A stretch of DNA of 31,302 bases from a bacterium UBP6_UBA1209 (GTDB lineage Bacteria > UBP6 > UBA1177), in the NCBI GenBank assembly GCA_002309575.1, contig DBXP01000026.1:1-31302 (forward strand). The letters run 5' to 3'. Every line of letters begins with the position of its first letter. Position 1 is the stretch's first letter. Both the position numbers and the translations under genes were made by a program. Shown here in pieces: positions 23,151 through 31,281 of the stretch. The notes beneath the pieces were generated by a model, which saw only the letters and a program-made list of their open reading frames with translations, was not told the origin of the DNA and did not search any database.

Positions 23151-26100
23151 CTATTCCGTGCAGTAGGCGGTGCTGAGCTGGCATCCGACGCATTTCATTT
23201 CGCCGCCTGTGAAGCCGTTCTCCTCGCAGGTTACAAGATCCGCGTTGGTCGCGAAGTCGTAGATAGTCTCGAGAAGCGGCTTGTAGTAGCTCGAAGCCTT
23301 TGTCAAGGTGCTTGAAAGCGGTTCGGTGGAGCTGCCGGACCTCAGGAAGTACGGGTAGTAGCTGAAGTCGTAGTCGTCGAGACCCGAGTGAGTCTCCGCC
23401 GGCAGGTTGAGCGAGGTGTCGTAGATCTGGACTATCGAAACAAGGAGCCTTTTGCCCTTTTCGACAGTGTACGGAGCGTTGAGCACGAACTCGTTTATGC
23501 CGTTTTTGACGGAGTCCAGATCCTGCTGGTAGACGAGCTCGGAACCCTCCTTGATCGACTGCCATGTCATGCCCTCAAGCGCGAAGGTGTCGCCGGACTG
23601 GAAGTAGATCCGCATTTCACGCGGTCTTTCGCTCGGGCCGTTTGTCGTCAGTCTGACAGCGCGGATCCGGCCAGCCGCAATGTCGTCGTTTTGGGAGTAT
23701 ACCGCCGAGACGATGTTCCATCTGTTGTCGGCGCGCAGCGGGGATGCCGCCTTCTGATCCGTGTTGTCGAAGGATGTCGGAATGTAGGTCGGCATCGTGA
23801 CATCGATATCGCACTCCTCAAGCGAGCTGTCGGAGAACCTGTCGAGGAAGCGGTTGCCGCAGGTGTGGGTGCAGGGCGAGTAGTCATAGCCGGAGCAGTC
23901 GCCGTTGCAGAATGCCGAAGCGGTCGTCGAGTAGACCTCGCTGCCCGAGTTTTCGGCGTTGCAGGACTGGGTCGAATATGACGAGTGCTCGCAGACCTCG
24001 TTGCCCTCCAGTTTGTCGTTTCCGCATCCCATCGGTCTCAGATACTGCTCCTCGAGCTGGCATTCGTTGTTGTAGCTCTGGTAGTAGTCTATGGTACAGG
24101 TCTTTCTGTTGCAGAAGGGTGTGCCCTCCTTGTATTTTGCGCAGACACGTTCGATTTTGACCATTCCGTCGCCTGTCTGTGTCGCCGAGCCGTAGGGACC
24201 GTCGATGTAGATGGCTCCATCAATGACGGAGTCTGTCCTGCGGTATGATGTCCCGGCGCTGCCGCTTCTGGCAACGTTTAGGCTGGAGCTCGAGACATAT
24301 GAGTCGCAGCTTGAGGGCAGTGTGTGGCGTCCGGTACCGCCGGCTCCGCCTTTGAGTCCGCCGCCGCCGCCGCCGTCGTAGGTGTGCATGTCGTCGGTTT
24401 CACAGCCCAAAAAGCATAACGAGCTGTTGCAGTCGTGCTCGACGCTTGTGTCGACGTAGTGGTATCCACCGCCGCCGCCGCCGTTTCCGCCGCTGCCGCC
24501 GGTCTTGCCGCTCGAACCTTTGCCTGTACCGCCTGCGCCGCCGAGCGAGAGAGCTTTTCCGCTTGCGCTGCCGGTGAGTCCGCCGCCGCCGCCGCCGTAG
24601 GTGTTCGTGCCGCCGTCAGTCGACGAGATGGATGTCGAAATGGAGGTCGAAGAGCTGCCGGAAGAGGTGTAGGCCGCTCCGCCGCCGCCGCCCGCAACAA
24701 CCAGGATCGTTGCAGTTGTAGCCGCTGTCGAGTAGCTGCCTCCGAGACCGATGAATGATGCTCCGCCGCCGCCGCCTGTGCTGTTTGCCGTGTTGCCGCG
24801 TGAGCCGACCGAGTAGTAGAACTGCCGGCCTGCAGCGAGCCAGTAGATCGAGGTGACGACGTTGCCCTTGCCGCCGGTCCCGGTCGATCCGTTTCCGCCC
24901 TGAGCGCCTGCAAGCGTCAGGCGGTAGTAGCCGTCCTCCGGCACTGTCCATGTGCCTGAACCGCTTGAAACGTGAACTATCGTGTTCGGCGTGCACTCGC
25001 CTTCGTTCCTGTCTGTGCAGCTGGCTGTTACAGGCAGATCGGGTTCGCACTCTTCGCCGTTTTCGGAATCGATCACGCCGTCGCCGCAGAATGAGCCGAG
25101 TCCGCTGCAGAGCGAGTTGCAGTGTCCGTAGGTCCCGTTGAGCGGGCCGTGGTCGCAGATCTCGGGGAAGTCAAGCACGCCGTCGCCGCAGTTGGTGTAG
25201 CCGTTGCAGAAAGTATTGCAGTGGTCGTTCGAGCCGTTGAGTTCGGCTTCGTCGCAGATCTCGCCTTCGTCGAGGTTACCGTCGCCGCAGTGAGGTCCGA
25301 GCCCCGAGCAGTCGGTTTTGCAGAAGCCGTAGCCACCGTTGTTCTGACCGTTATCGCAGGCTTCGTGGCCCTCAGACACTATGCCGTCTCCGCATTCGAG
25401 AATGTGCGTGCAGAGGGTGTCGCAGAGACCGTATGTCCCGTTCTGGGTTCCGTCATCGCAGGCTTCGCTGCCGTTGACCGTATTGTCGCCGCAGTGTGCG
25501 CCGAGTCCCGAGCAGTCTGACTTGCAGTGGTCGTATTCGCCGTTGAGTTCGCCCTCGTCGCAGGTTTCAGACCCGTTGATTTCGCCGTCGCCGCAGTAAG
25601 AGATGCCCGAGCAGGCGAAGTTGCAGTGGTCGTACTGCCCGTTGAGTTCGCCCTCGTCGCAGGTCTCAGGCCCGTTTTTGATGCCGTCGCCGCATTTGAT
25701 CACCGCGCTGCATTCGCTGTTGCAGTGGTTGTATTCGCCGTTTTGCGTACCCTCGTCGCAAGTCTCGGGTCCGTTTTTGATGTTGTCTCCGCAGTGCGGT
25801 CCCTTTCCGGTACAGTCGCTGCTGCAGTGGTCGTAGCTGCCGTTTTCGCCACCGTCGTCGCAGACTTCAGGCCCGTTGACAATCCCGTCTCCGCAGGTCA
25901 GAAGCGATGTGCATTCCGAGTCGCAGTAACCGTATCTCCCGTTGTCGGTACCGCTGTCGCAGGCTTCAGGTCCGTTTTTGATGCCGTCTCCGCAGCGCAG
26001 CACTGCAGTACACTCGGTGTTGCAGTAACCGTAATTTCCGTTGTCGGTACCGCTGTCGCAGGTTTCAGGGCCGTTGACGACTCCGTCGCCGCAGTGAGGT

Positions 26101-27227
26101 CCGAGGCTCGCGCAGTTCGTTCCGCACTTGCCGTAGCCTCCGTTTTCGTCTCCGTCGTCGCAGTATTCAGGTCCGTTGATGAGTCCGTCTCCACACTTTG
26201 CGATCCCTGCGCAGAGCTGGTTGCATTTGCCGTATGTGCCGTTTTCGCCGCCGTCGTCGCAGGCTTCAGGTCCGTTGACGACCCCGTCGCCGCAGTGTTC
26301 GCCCATAGCCGAGCAGTCAGCCAGGCAGAATCCGTAGTTTCCGTTGTTTTCGTCTCCGTCGTCGCAGGTCTCAGGCCCGTTGAGTTCGCCGTCACCGCAC
26401 CTCGCTATGCCGTTGCAGCCGGCGTTGCACTTGCCGTATGTACCGTTTTCGTCACCGTCGTCGCAGGCTTCAGACCCGTTTTTGATGCCGTCGCCGCAGT
26501 GAGGTCCGATCCCCGAGCAGTCGCTTTTGCACTTGCCGTATGTGCCGTTCTGGGTGCCGTCGTCGCAGGCTTCAGGATCGGTTTTTATGCCGTCGCCGCA
26601 GAACAATTTTCCGGAACATTCGCTGTTGCAGTGTCCGGATGTGCCGTTCTGGGTGCCGTCGTCGCAGGTTTCGGTCCCGTTGACGGTCCCGTCGCCGCAG
26701 TGAGCGCCGATCCCCGAGCAGTCGTTTTTGCAGAAGCCGTACTGGGCGTTGTTTTCACCGTCGTCGCAGGCCTCTTCGCCGTTCACTTTTCCGTCTCCGC
26801 AGCGCGGTCCTGGTCCTGAGCAGTCTTCCGCACAGAAGCCGTACCGGCCGTTTTTGCCGCCGTCATCGCAGGCTTCGTCTCCGCTGATGATGCCGTCGCC
26901 GCAGACCACAGACTCCCCGGTGTCCGGCAGATTTCCCGTGTCGCCGGAATCTCCGGAATCCCCATCCGTCTTCGAGCAGATAGCCTTCCCTGTCGCAGTG
27001 ATCTGGCATTTCGAGCCGCTGCCGCATTCCCGTTTTACCAGCCATGTCGCGTCGGAACCCTCTACTGTGCAGATGAGGGCCTTGCTTAAGTCCTCCGAGC
27101 AGATTTCAGCAGACGATGACGGGTCGCATTCCGCTCCCTCAGCAAAGCCCGCGGTCTCTTTGCCGCCAGAAGAGCACGCTACCGCAAAAAAAGCTAAAAC
27201 TATAAATGATAACAAATACTTTTTCAT
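23151..27227 (-). CDS. Giant Cys-rich-repeat surface lipoprotein with Gly-rich domain
   Basis: 1358 residues, function unknown. Lipobox AVAC gives lipidated C18. After a short Cys-containing segment and an SGDSGDTGN linker come 18 tandem 33-35-residue repeats (residues 109-713). The consensus is CGDGxxNGPExCDDGxxNGxYGxCxxxCxG, the myxobacterial cysteine-rich repeat (DUF4215-like), with a degenerate 19th. Each holds four cysteines, probably two disulfides. Residues ~745-975 are Gly-rich (runs of GGGGG with TILVVAGGGGGAAY), like Gly-rich lectin-adjacent domains of secreted proteins. Two more Cys clusters follow, then a C-terminal beta-sandwich-like region. The gene converges on wbpD 13 nt away. 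GAGAGG lies before the ATG. Plausible roles are adhesion or surface armour, by inference only. Confidence 0.88.
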   Translation of the reverse strand: MKKYLLSFIVLAFFAVACSSGGKETAGFAEGAECDPSSSAEICSEDLSKALICTVEGSDATWLVKRECGSGSKCQITATGKAICSKTDGDSGDSGDTGNLPDTGESVVCGDGIISGDEACDDGGKNGRYGFCAEDCSGPGPRCGDGKVNGEEACDDGENNAQYGFCKNDCSGIGAHCGDGTVNGTETCDDGTQNGTSGHCNSECSGKLFCGDGIKTDPEACDDGTQNGTYGKCKSDCSGIGPHCGDGIKNGSEACDDGDENGTYGKCNAGCNGIARCGDGELNGPETCDDGDENNGNYGFCLADCSAMGEHCGDGVVNGPEACDDGGENGTYGKCNQLCAGIAKCGDGLINGPEYCDDGDENGGYGKCGTNCASLGPHCGDGVVNGPETCDSGTDNGNYGYCNTECTAVLRCGDGIKNGPEACDSGTDNGRYGYCDSECTSLLTCGDGIVNGPEVCDDGGENGSYDHCSSDCTGKGPHCGDNIKNGPETCDEGTQNGEYNHCNSECSAVIKCGDGIKNGPETCDEGELNGQYDHCNFACSGISYCGDGEINGSETCDEGELNGEYDHCKSDCSGLGAHCGDNTVNGSEACDDGTQNGTYGLCDTLCTHILECGDGIVSEGHEACDNGQNNGGYGFCKTDCSGLGPHCGDGNLDEGEICDEAELNGSNDHCNTFCNGYTNCGDGVLDFPEICDHGPLNGTYGHCNSLCSGLGSFCGDGVIDSENGEECEPDLPVTASCTDRNEGECTPNTIVHVSSGSGTWTVPEDGYYRLTLAGAQGGNGSTGTGGKGNVVTSIYWLAAGRQFYYSVGSRGNTANSTGGGGGASFIGLGGSYSTAATTATILVVAGGGGGAAYTSSGSSSTSISTSISSTDGGTNTYGGGGGGLTGSASGKALSLGGAGGTGKGSSGKTGGSGGNGGGGGGYHYVDTSVEHDCNSSLCFLGCETDDMHTYDGGGGGGLKGGAGGTGRHTLPSSCDSYVSSSSLNVARSGSAGTSYRRTDSVIDGAIYIDGPYGSATQTGDGMVKIERVCAKYKEGTPFCNRKTCTIDYYQSYNNECQLEEQYLRPMGCGNDKLEGNEVCEHSSYSTQSCNAENSGSEVYSTTASAFCNGDCSGYDYSPCTHTCGNRFLDRFSDSSLEECDIDVTMPTYIPTSFDNTDQKAASPLRADNRWNIVSAVYSQNDDIAAGRIRAVRLTTNGPSERPREMRIYFQSGDTFALEGMTWQSIKEGSELVYQQDLDSVKNGINEFVLNAPYTVEKGKRLLVSIVQIYDTSLNLPAETHSGLDDYDFSYYPYFLRSGSSTEPLSSTLTKASSYYKPLLETIYDFATNADLVTCEENGFTGGEMKCVGCQLSTAYCTE
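25089..26903 (-). repeat. 18-copy coding tandem repeat, ~101 bp units (Cys-rich)
   Basis: Each unit begins with TGCGGCGAC-type codons (C-G-D) and encodes 33-35 residues. Neighbouring units differ at many positions, but the C, G, D, E, N and Y framework is kept. The mean period is 33.6 codons. Units with the endings NGTYGKC, NGEYDHC and NGxYGYC cluster, suggesting duplication of several adjacent units. The degenerate 19th unit starts at 25088. Because this is protein-coding and degenerate, it is not a CRISPR array. Confidence 0.93.
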
Positions 27228-27254
27228 CTCTACCTCTCAAAATAAAACCTTCAT

Positions 27255-27282
27255 ATTTTAGTGGTATTTTTACAAATGACAA
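27255..27282 (-). promoter_or_regulatory. Predicted promoter of the Cys-rich-repeat lipoprotein
   Basis: On the minus strand TTGTCA (27282-27277) and TAAAAT (27260-27255) are 16 nt apart, about 28 nt before the ATG at 27227. Hexamers and spacing match the promoter proposed for the gene at 29179 exactly. Confidence 0.6.
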
Positions 27283-27330
27283 CAGATATTTTTAAGAATC
27301 CCGAGCCGGCCGCCTTTTGCCGTTTCATTC

Positions 27331-27358
27331 TTGAATTCGGTCTCTTTATTCTTAAAAT
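27331..27358 (+). promoter_or_regulatory. Predicted promoter of the lipoprotein at 27386
   Basis: TTGAAT (27331-27336) and TAAAAT (27353-27358), spacer 16 nt, lie about 28 nt before the ATG. With the opposite-facing promoter at 27255-27282, it makes a compact divergent control region between two surface lipoprotein genes. Confidence 0.6.
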
Positions 27359-27385
27359 ATAAGGCATTTTTTAATGGAGTGACTT

Positions 27386-28936
27386 ATGATAAAAAAGATT
27401 CTTTTTGTTTTAGGTCTGGTCGTTTCAATGGTTCTTTCCGGGTGCGCCGGAGAGGATCCGGAATACTATTATGACGCAGACTGGAGCGATCAGGGCGGCG
27501 ACCTGCCTGAACCCGGCGACACCTCCGCGGACACGGCGTCCGACAGCGGTGACTCCTCCGATACATCGGCGGATACAGGGGACTCTTCAGATACTCTTTC
27601 CGATACCGGCGATTCATCGGCTGACACGGGCGATTCTGCTCATGACGGCGAGCGTCCTAGACCCGACGAGGAGCTTCCTCTTCCTGATTCTGACACCACT
27701 GAGCCTGATAAGGAACCTGCTGCAGATGACGATACGACAGAGCCTGACGGCGATAATATAGAGCCAGAGCCCGACAAGGAAGAGCCTCTGACTGACGCCG
27801 ATCAGCCGGGATCCGACAGCGACCCAGTTCAGCCGGATGCCGACCAGAGCGGATCCGACGGTGACCAGCCGGCACCGGACGACGAACAGCCTGCGACCAG
27901 CCAGGAGAACTGCAGCGACAACTCTGACTGCCGTACCGCTCTCGGAGAATCCTGCGACCCCGAAACACACGAGTGCGTTCAGGCGACAAACTGCTACGCC
28001 GCGATCCAGAGCCTGCCGCACGGAGGCTTCTACGACTGGGATGACGGCACTCCACAGGGCTTCCAGACAGACAGCAACAACCACTACTGGCAGGTCCGCG
28101 AGGGTATTTCAAAGAGCGGGAACTACAGCTTCGGCTTCTATTCCGAAAGCAAATACTCTTCCAACATGAACTATTCCTCGCTGCTTCCGACGGCAGACCT
28201 TTCAAGCTGCGCGACATGCGATATCGCAGTGACCTTCTACCATGCCGGAACGATCGCCGGTGACGACAACCCTGTCGATTTTGCTCACCCGATGTGCAAC
28301 GGAACGGGCTTCACCGATATACAGAACTCACAGGGCTATACGACCTCCGCGGCTCCAAGCACGACATGGCAGTACGCGAATTACTCGTACAACAACAAAT
28401 ATCCGAAGGTTTCCGACGATTTCCAGCATCAAAGAAGCTGGGATATCCCGGTCTCCTGCCTCACTTCGCAGTTCGTTTTCGGCGTAAGGTTCTGGAGTAA
28501 TAGTATGCTCGAGGGTACGGGGATCGTCTTCGATGACCTCAGGATCGCTCCGAAAGTCTCGGCTGCGAATCTTCCGGCAGGCGCACTTACGCAGCTTGAT
28601 TCGGTGAAGATTTCAGGCTGGGCGTGCGATCCAGACCGCGACGACTACCTTATGGTCCAGCTCCGTTACTACAAAAACGGCGACAAAACGCAGGCTCCGG
28701 TCGTTAAAAACATTCCGGCGAACCTCAACGTGACCGGCGCAATCTCCTGCAGCTCTTCAGCTCACGGCTTTGCGATCAACCACAGCGCGGAGCTTCTGAA
28801 CGCTTTCGGGACCGGCACCCACGCAGTTGAAGTCTACGCATTTGACCTTCACGCGACCAAAAACAACTGTGGCAGCGGCTACGTCAAGATCGCAGAATCC
28901 TCCTTCGAAATCACCTCCGCATCTTCCCAGCTCTAA
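27386..28936 (+). CDS. Surface lipoprotein with long acidic linker and unidentified C-terminal domains
   Basis: 516 residues, function unknown. Lipobox LSGC gives lipidated C20. Residues ~38-170 are a disordered acidic linker of TGDSS, SDTGDS, EPD and DQPGSD units. A short Cys segment follows (ENCSDNSDCRTALGESCDPETHECVQATNC), like the small disulfide modules of the other lipoproteins here. Residues ~205-390 read as a beta-sandwich (GFYDWDDGTPQGFQ ... WQV, SFGFYSES, GTGIVFDDLRI at the end), similar in layout to jelly-roll binding or immune-fold modules. The last ~120 residues (SVKISGWACDPDRDD ... AVEVYAFDLHATKNNCGSG) resemble repeats in which W-x-C-D-P-D precedes a sugar-binding-like sheet. 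GGAG lies six nt before the ATG. Confidence 0.85.
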   Translation: MIKKILFVLGLVVSMVLSGCAGEDPEYYYDADWSDQGGDLPEPGDTSADTASDSGDSSDTSADTGDSSDTLSDTGDSSADTGDSAHDGERPRPDEELPLPDSDTTEPDKEPAADDDTTEPDGDNIEPEPDKEEPLTDADQPGSDSDPVQPDADQSGSDGDQPAPDDEQPATSQENCSDNSDCRTALGESCDPETHECVQATNCYAAIQSLPHGGFYDWDDGTPQGFQTDSNNHYWQVREGISKSGNYSFGFYSESKYSSNMNYSSLLPTADLSSCATCDIAVTFYHAGTIAGDDNPVDFAHPMCNGTGFTDIQNSQGYTTSAAPSTTWQYANYSYNNKYPKVSDDFQHQRSWDIPVSCLTSQFVFGVRFWSNSMLEGTGIVFDDLRIAPKVSAANLPAGALTQLDSVKISGWACDPDRDDYLMVQLRYYKNGDKTQAPVVKNIPANLNVTGAISCSSSAHGFAINHSAELLNAFGTGTHAVEVYAFDLHATKNNCGSGYVKIAESSFEITSASSQL

Positions 28937-29012
28937 GCCAGCACTTCCTCGGAAGAAAATCAATAAATCCGCGAACACGGAAGAGATCCTGTTCAGGCAT
29001 AAGAATTTCAGG

Positions 29013-29066
29013 GGATGATATTTCTCATCCACAATGCTATTCGCCGATTCACTTTGTTAGATCGGC
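29013..29066 (+). other. Two small hairpins in the 242-nt gap after the lipoprotein gene
   Basis: GGATGA/TCATCC (29013-29018, 29025-29030) and GCCGAT/ATCGGC (29043-29048, 29061-29066) form 6-bp stems. The second is nested in CAATG/CATTG flanks. They may weakly end transcription of the upstream gene, but no strong T-run follows. I see no gene in 28937-29111. Confidence 0.3.
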
Positions 29067-29111
29067 ATTGAGCGGTATTTCTTTAGTTATCTGTTAATTT
29101 TATTCAAAAAT

Positions 29112-29139
29112 TTGTCATGACTGCGAAACTTCTTAAAAT
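29112..29139 (+). promoter_or_regulatory. Predicted promoter of the thioredoxin-PEGA-DUF1566 gene
   Basis: TTGTCA (29112-29117) and TAAAAT (29134-29139), spacer 16 nt. From the -10 on (TAAAATATTGCGTTTTTT), the sequence closely matches that before the other DUF1566 target at 3809 onward. Confidence 0.65.
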
Positions 29140-29178
29140 ATTGCGTTTTTTTGAATGGTTTGTTTTTTGAGGATAAAA

Positions 29179-31164
29179 ATGAAAAAAATCACCGTTTTCT
29201 TATTGATTTTTGCCATTTTCAGCACCCTTTCGGCATGGGATGAGTTTAACAAATATTCGATTGCCGACGAGCTCAGAAAACCGGGCGTAAAACTGGTTGC
29301 GGTTGATTTCTATGCGACATGGTGTGAGCCGTGTAATGCGGCAATTCCGAAATGGAAAAAGTTGCAGGAAAAATACGGCGACAAAGGTTTTGAACTGATC
29401 GTTGTTTCGGTTCAGTCGGAAGGGAGCTGCTCTCAGCCTCCGCAGTGGAATCCGGATAAAATTGTCTGCGATTACGACGGTGACATTGCCGACGCATGGC
29501 ACGCAAACAATCTTCCTCAGGCGTTTCTCTGGAGCTGGCAGGGGAATCTGCTTGTCGCTCACGGCGGAGTTGACAATGTCGCGGCAGCGATTGAGAAGTA
29601 TTTCAAAAATATTCCGCGTGTTTATGTTGAAGAAGGAAACGACAAAAATCTTTACAACATGGTTCGTTCAGAACTTGCCAAAAAGTCGAAAATAGAAATT
29701 GTAGCAAGCGATAAGGAAAGGGCTAAACTTGCCGAACTCCGCAAAAAGAGTTCGGGACTGAACTATGATCAGAAACTTCAATGCAAACTTGGTGAAGAGG
29801 TGAGCGCAAACTCGCGTCTTGTGATTTCAACGCAGAAACGTGGAAAGAAAAATGCTCTTGTTATGGAACTTTTCTCGGTCGAAAAAGGGTGTCTCACGGC
29901 AAGCGGCACTGCAACGATCCGCGGAAACCCGGAGCAGGAGGTCGCTGAAGCTGTTTATAACCTGCTCAAAAACCTTCTCGGCGATGTAAAAATGCCAAGT
30001 GAGGATGGAAGAAAAGCAAAACAGCCGAAACCTGCTTTCCAAATCGGTCGTTTCGGCGGCAAATCTGATGACTGGGAAATCGGCGGTGGTGAAGAGACAA
30101 TCGTTAAATTCGAGAGCGAACCGACTGGCGCAGTCGTCATGGCGGACGGCAAAATCCTTTGCCAGTCAACCCCTTGCTCAAAACTCCTGACACAGGGAAA
30201 CCACGAAATCGAGATGCAGAAAGAAAACTATGTTCCGAACAGTCAAAAACAAAATATTAAAGATGGGCAAACTATAAAATACAAACTTGATCCCGATTTC
30301 GCGTGGCTCAGCGTCACCGGAAACTATGCTGTTTCACTCAGACTCGACGGAGCAAATATCGGCGAAATACCGATAAAAGAAAAGACAATAAGCACAGGAA
30401 ACCACAAAATCGAGCATACAGACGGCTGTTACTACGATTTAGGAGAAACATTTACCGTTAAACGCGGCGAAAAGAAAAACATAAAATTTGATCTTGAACA
30501 CCGCGAATCGGCGATAAAAGTTTATGCGCAGGATGAAAAAGGCAACGACATCGATGCCGATGTGTATGTCGATGACAAAAAAGTTGGTAGAGCCCCCGGC
30601 ACATTCAAGGTTCCGCTTTGCAGCAAGGAAATGCGCGTGAAAAAGAGCGGTTACGGCGATTATTCAGAAAGGCTTTCTCTCCAAGAAAAGCAGGTCAAGA
30701 CTTTTCAGGCAAAAATGAGAAGCGATAAACCAGCGAACCGTGGCTATGCAGGTTCCGGCTCTGTTTCAGGTTCAAATCTGCAGTGGTCAAACAAATCTCC
30801 GAATAGAATGGATTGGAATGATGCCATTAAATATTGCAAAAATCTGAATGAAGGCGGTCACAGTGACTGGAGATTGCCGAATATTGATGAGTTGAGGACA
30901 CTTATTCAAAACCATTCCGGCACACAGACTGGCGGAACATGCAAGATTTCTGAAAAGGCTGGAAAACTCGCATGGAGTGACAGATCTGGTGACTGCGACG
31001 GTAGAAACGGAAGTAATTTCAGCAAATTGGGCGATGATGTCTGGCTTTGGTCTTCCTCTACTCAATCAGATAGTTCAAACGGCGCATGGTTCGTGGATTT
31101 CGCCAATGGGAATGTGTTCCACCGCAATGAGTACAACCTTAACTACATTCGTTGTGTGAGGTAG
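29179..31164 (+). CDS. Exported thioredoxin-fold / PEGA / Lcl_C (DUF1566) protein; putative DGR variable target
   Basis: 661 residues. A cleavable signal peptide (MKKITVFLLIFAIFSTLSA) is followed by a TlpA/thioredoxin-like domain with active site W-C49-E-P-C52. Residues ~145-260 (RSELAKKSKIEIVASDKERAKL, GLNYDQKLQCKLGEEVSANSRLVIS, ALVMELFSVEKG) resemble the CsgG/FlgO-like domains seen before PEGA repeats in deltaproteobacteria. About three PEGA-type beta modules follow (~310-520; ESEPTGAVVMADGK, GEIPIKEKTISTGNH, ADVYVDDKKVGRAPGTF). A C-terminal DUF1566 domain (DWNDAIKYCKNLNEGGHSDWRLPNIDELRTLI) ends IRCVR. Its last 34 codons before CGT carry the putative variable region. The ATG at 29179 has GAGGA five nt upstream and is preferred over the ATG at 29155. 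The base composition is visibly more AT-rich than the chaperone genes. There is no lipobox, so it is periplasmic or secreted. Confidence 0.88.
   Translation: MKKITVFLLIFAIFSTLSAWDEFNKYSIADELRKPGVKLVAVDFYATWCEPCNAAIPKWKKLQEKYGDKGFELIVVSVQSEGSCSQPPQWNPDKIVCDYDGDIADAWHANNLPQAFLWSWQGNLLVAHGGVDNVAAAIEKYFKNIPRVYVEEGNDKNLYNMVRSELAKKSKIEIVASDKERAKLAELRKKSSGLNYDQKLQCKLGEEVSANSRLVISTQKRGKKNALVMELFSVEKGCLTASGTATIRGNPEQEVAEAVYNLLKNLLGDVKMPSEDGRKAKQPKPAFQIGRFGGKSDDWEIGGGEETIVKFESEPTGAVVMADGKILCQSTPCSKLLTQGNHEIEMQKENYVPNSQKQNIKDGQTIKYKLDPDFAWLSVTGNYAVSLRLDGANIGEIPIKEKTISTGNHKIEHTDGCYYDLGETFTVKRGEKKNIKFDLEHRESAIKVYAQDEKGNDIDADVYVDDKKVGRAPGTFKVPLCSKEMRVKKSGYGDYSERLSLQEKQVKTFQAKMRSDKPANRGYAGSGSVSGSNLQWSNKSPNRMDWNDAIKYCKNLNEGGHSDWRLPNIDELRTLIQNHSGTQTGGTCKISEKAGKLAWSDRSGDCDGRNGSNFSKLGDDVWLWSSSTQSDSSNGAWFVDFANGNVFHRNEYNLNYIRCVR
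31048..31149 (+). other. Putative DGR variable region (VR-B)
   Basis: This starts with the same 14-nt block as VR-A and runs to the same 15-nt terminal block. The codons at 31117-31149 encode F, H, R, N, E, Y, N, L, N, Y, I. Ten of the eleven end in C or T, and the remaining GAG can come from AAG by one adenine change. It is 18 nt (six codons) shorter than VR-A. Confidence 0.68.
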
Positions 31165-31235
31165 AGAGAGAGTTATGGAGACCGCATTTTGCGCGGAACG
31201 CGCCGGTTTGCGCACGCCGGTTGCGAGAGGCGGGC
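31150..31235 (+). other. Putative IMH-like boundary and 3' flank of VR-B
   Basis: Blocks shared with the VR-A flank appear in the same order: 15 nt (31150-31164), 21 nt (31176-31196), CGCCGGTTT (31201-31209) and GAGAGGCGGGC (31225-31235). The spacers between them differ in length and sequence. In this copy the GACCGC/GCGGTC stem is reduced to CCGC/GCGG. Confidence 0.65.
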
Positions 31236-31244
31236 GCAGGTTCC

Positions 31245-31281
31245 CCGATTTCGTCGCATGTCGGCGAAATCGGCGTTTTTT
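31245..31281 (+). terminator. Strong Rho-independent terminator
   Basis: CCGATTTCG (31245-31253) pairs perfectly with CGAAATCGG (31265-31273). The stem extends through a G-U and two further pairs to a 5-nt loop, and six T residues follow at 31276-31281. It ends transcription of the gene at 29179. Confidence 0.88.

Noticed and set aside
25527..26819. 430-codon plus-strand frame rich in V, A and F
   Set aside because: It is the complement of the Cys-rich repeat array; its repetitiveness is inherited from that array and it has no start or ribosome-site support.
25089..26903. Regularly spaced repeats suggesting a CRISPR array
   Set aside because: The ~101-bp units are entirely coding, in frame, degenerate, and keep Cys/Gly/Asp positions. 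No short identical repeats with unique spacers, and no cas genes.
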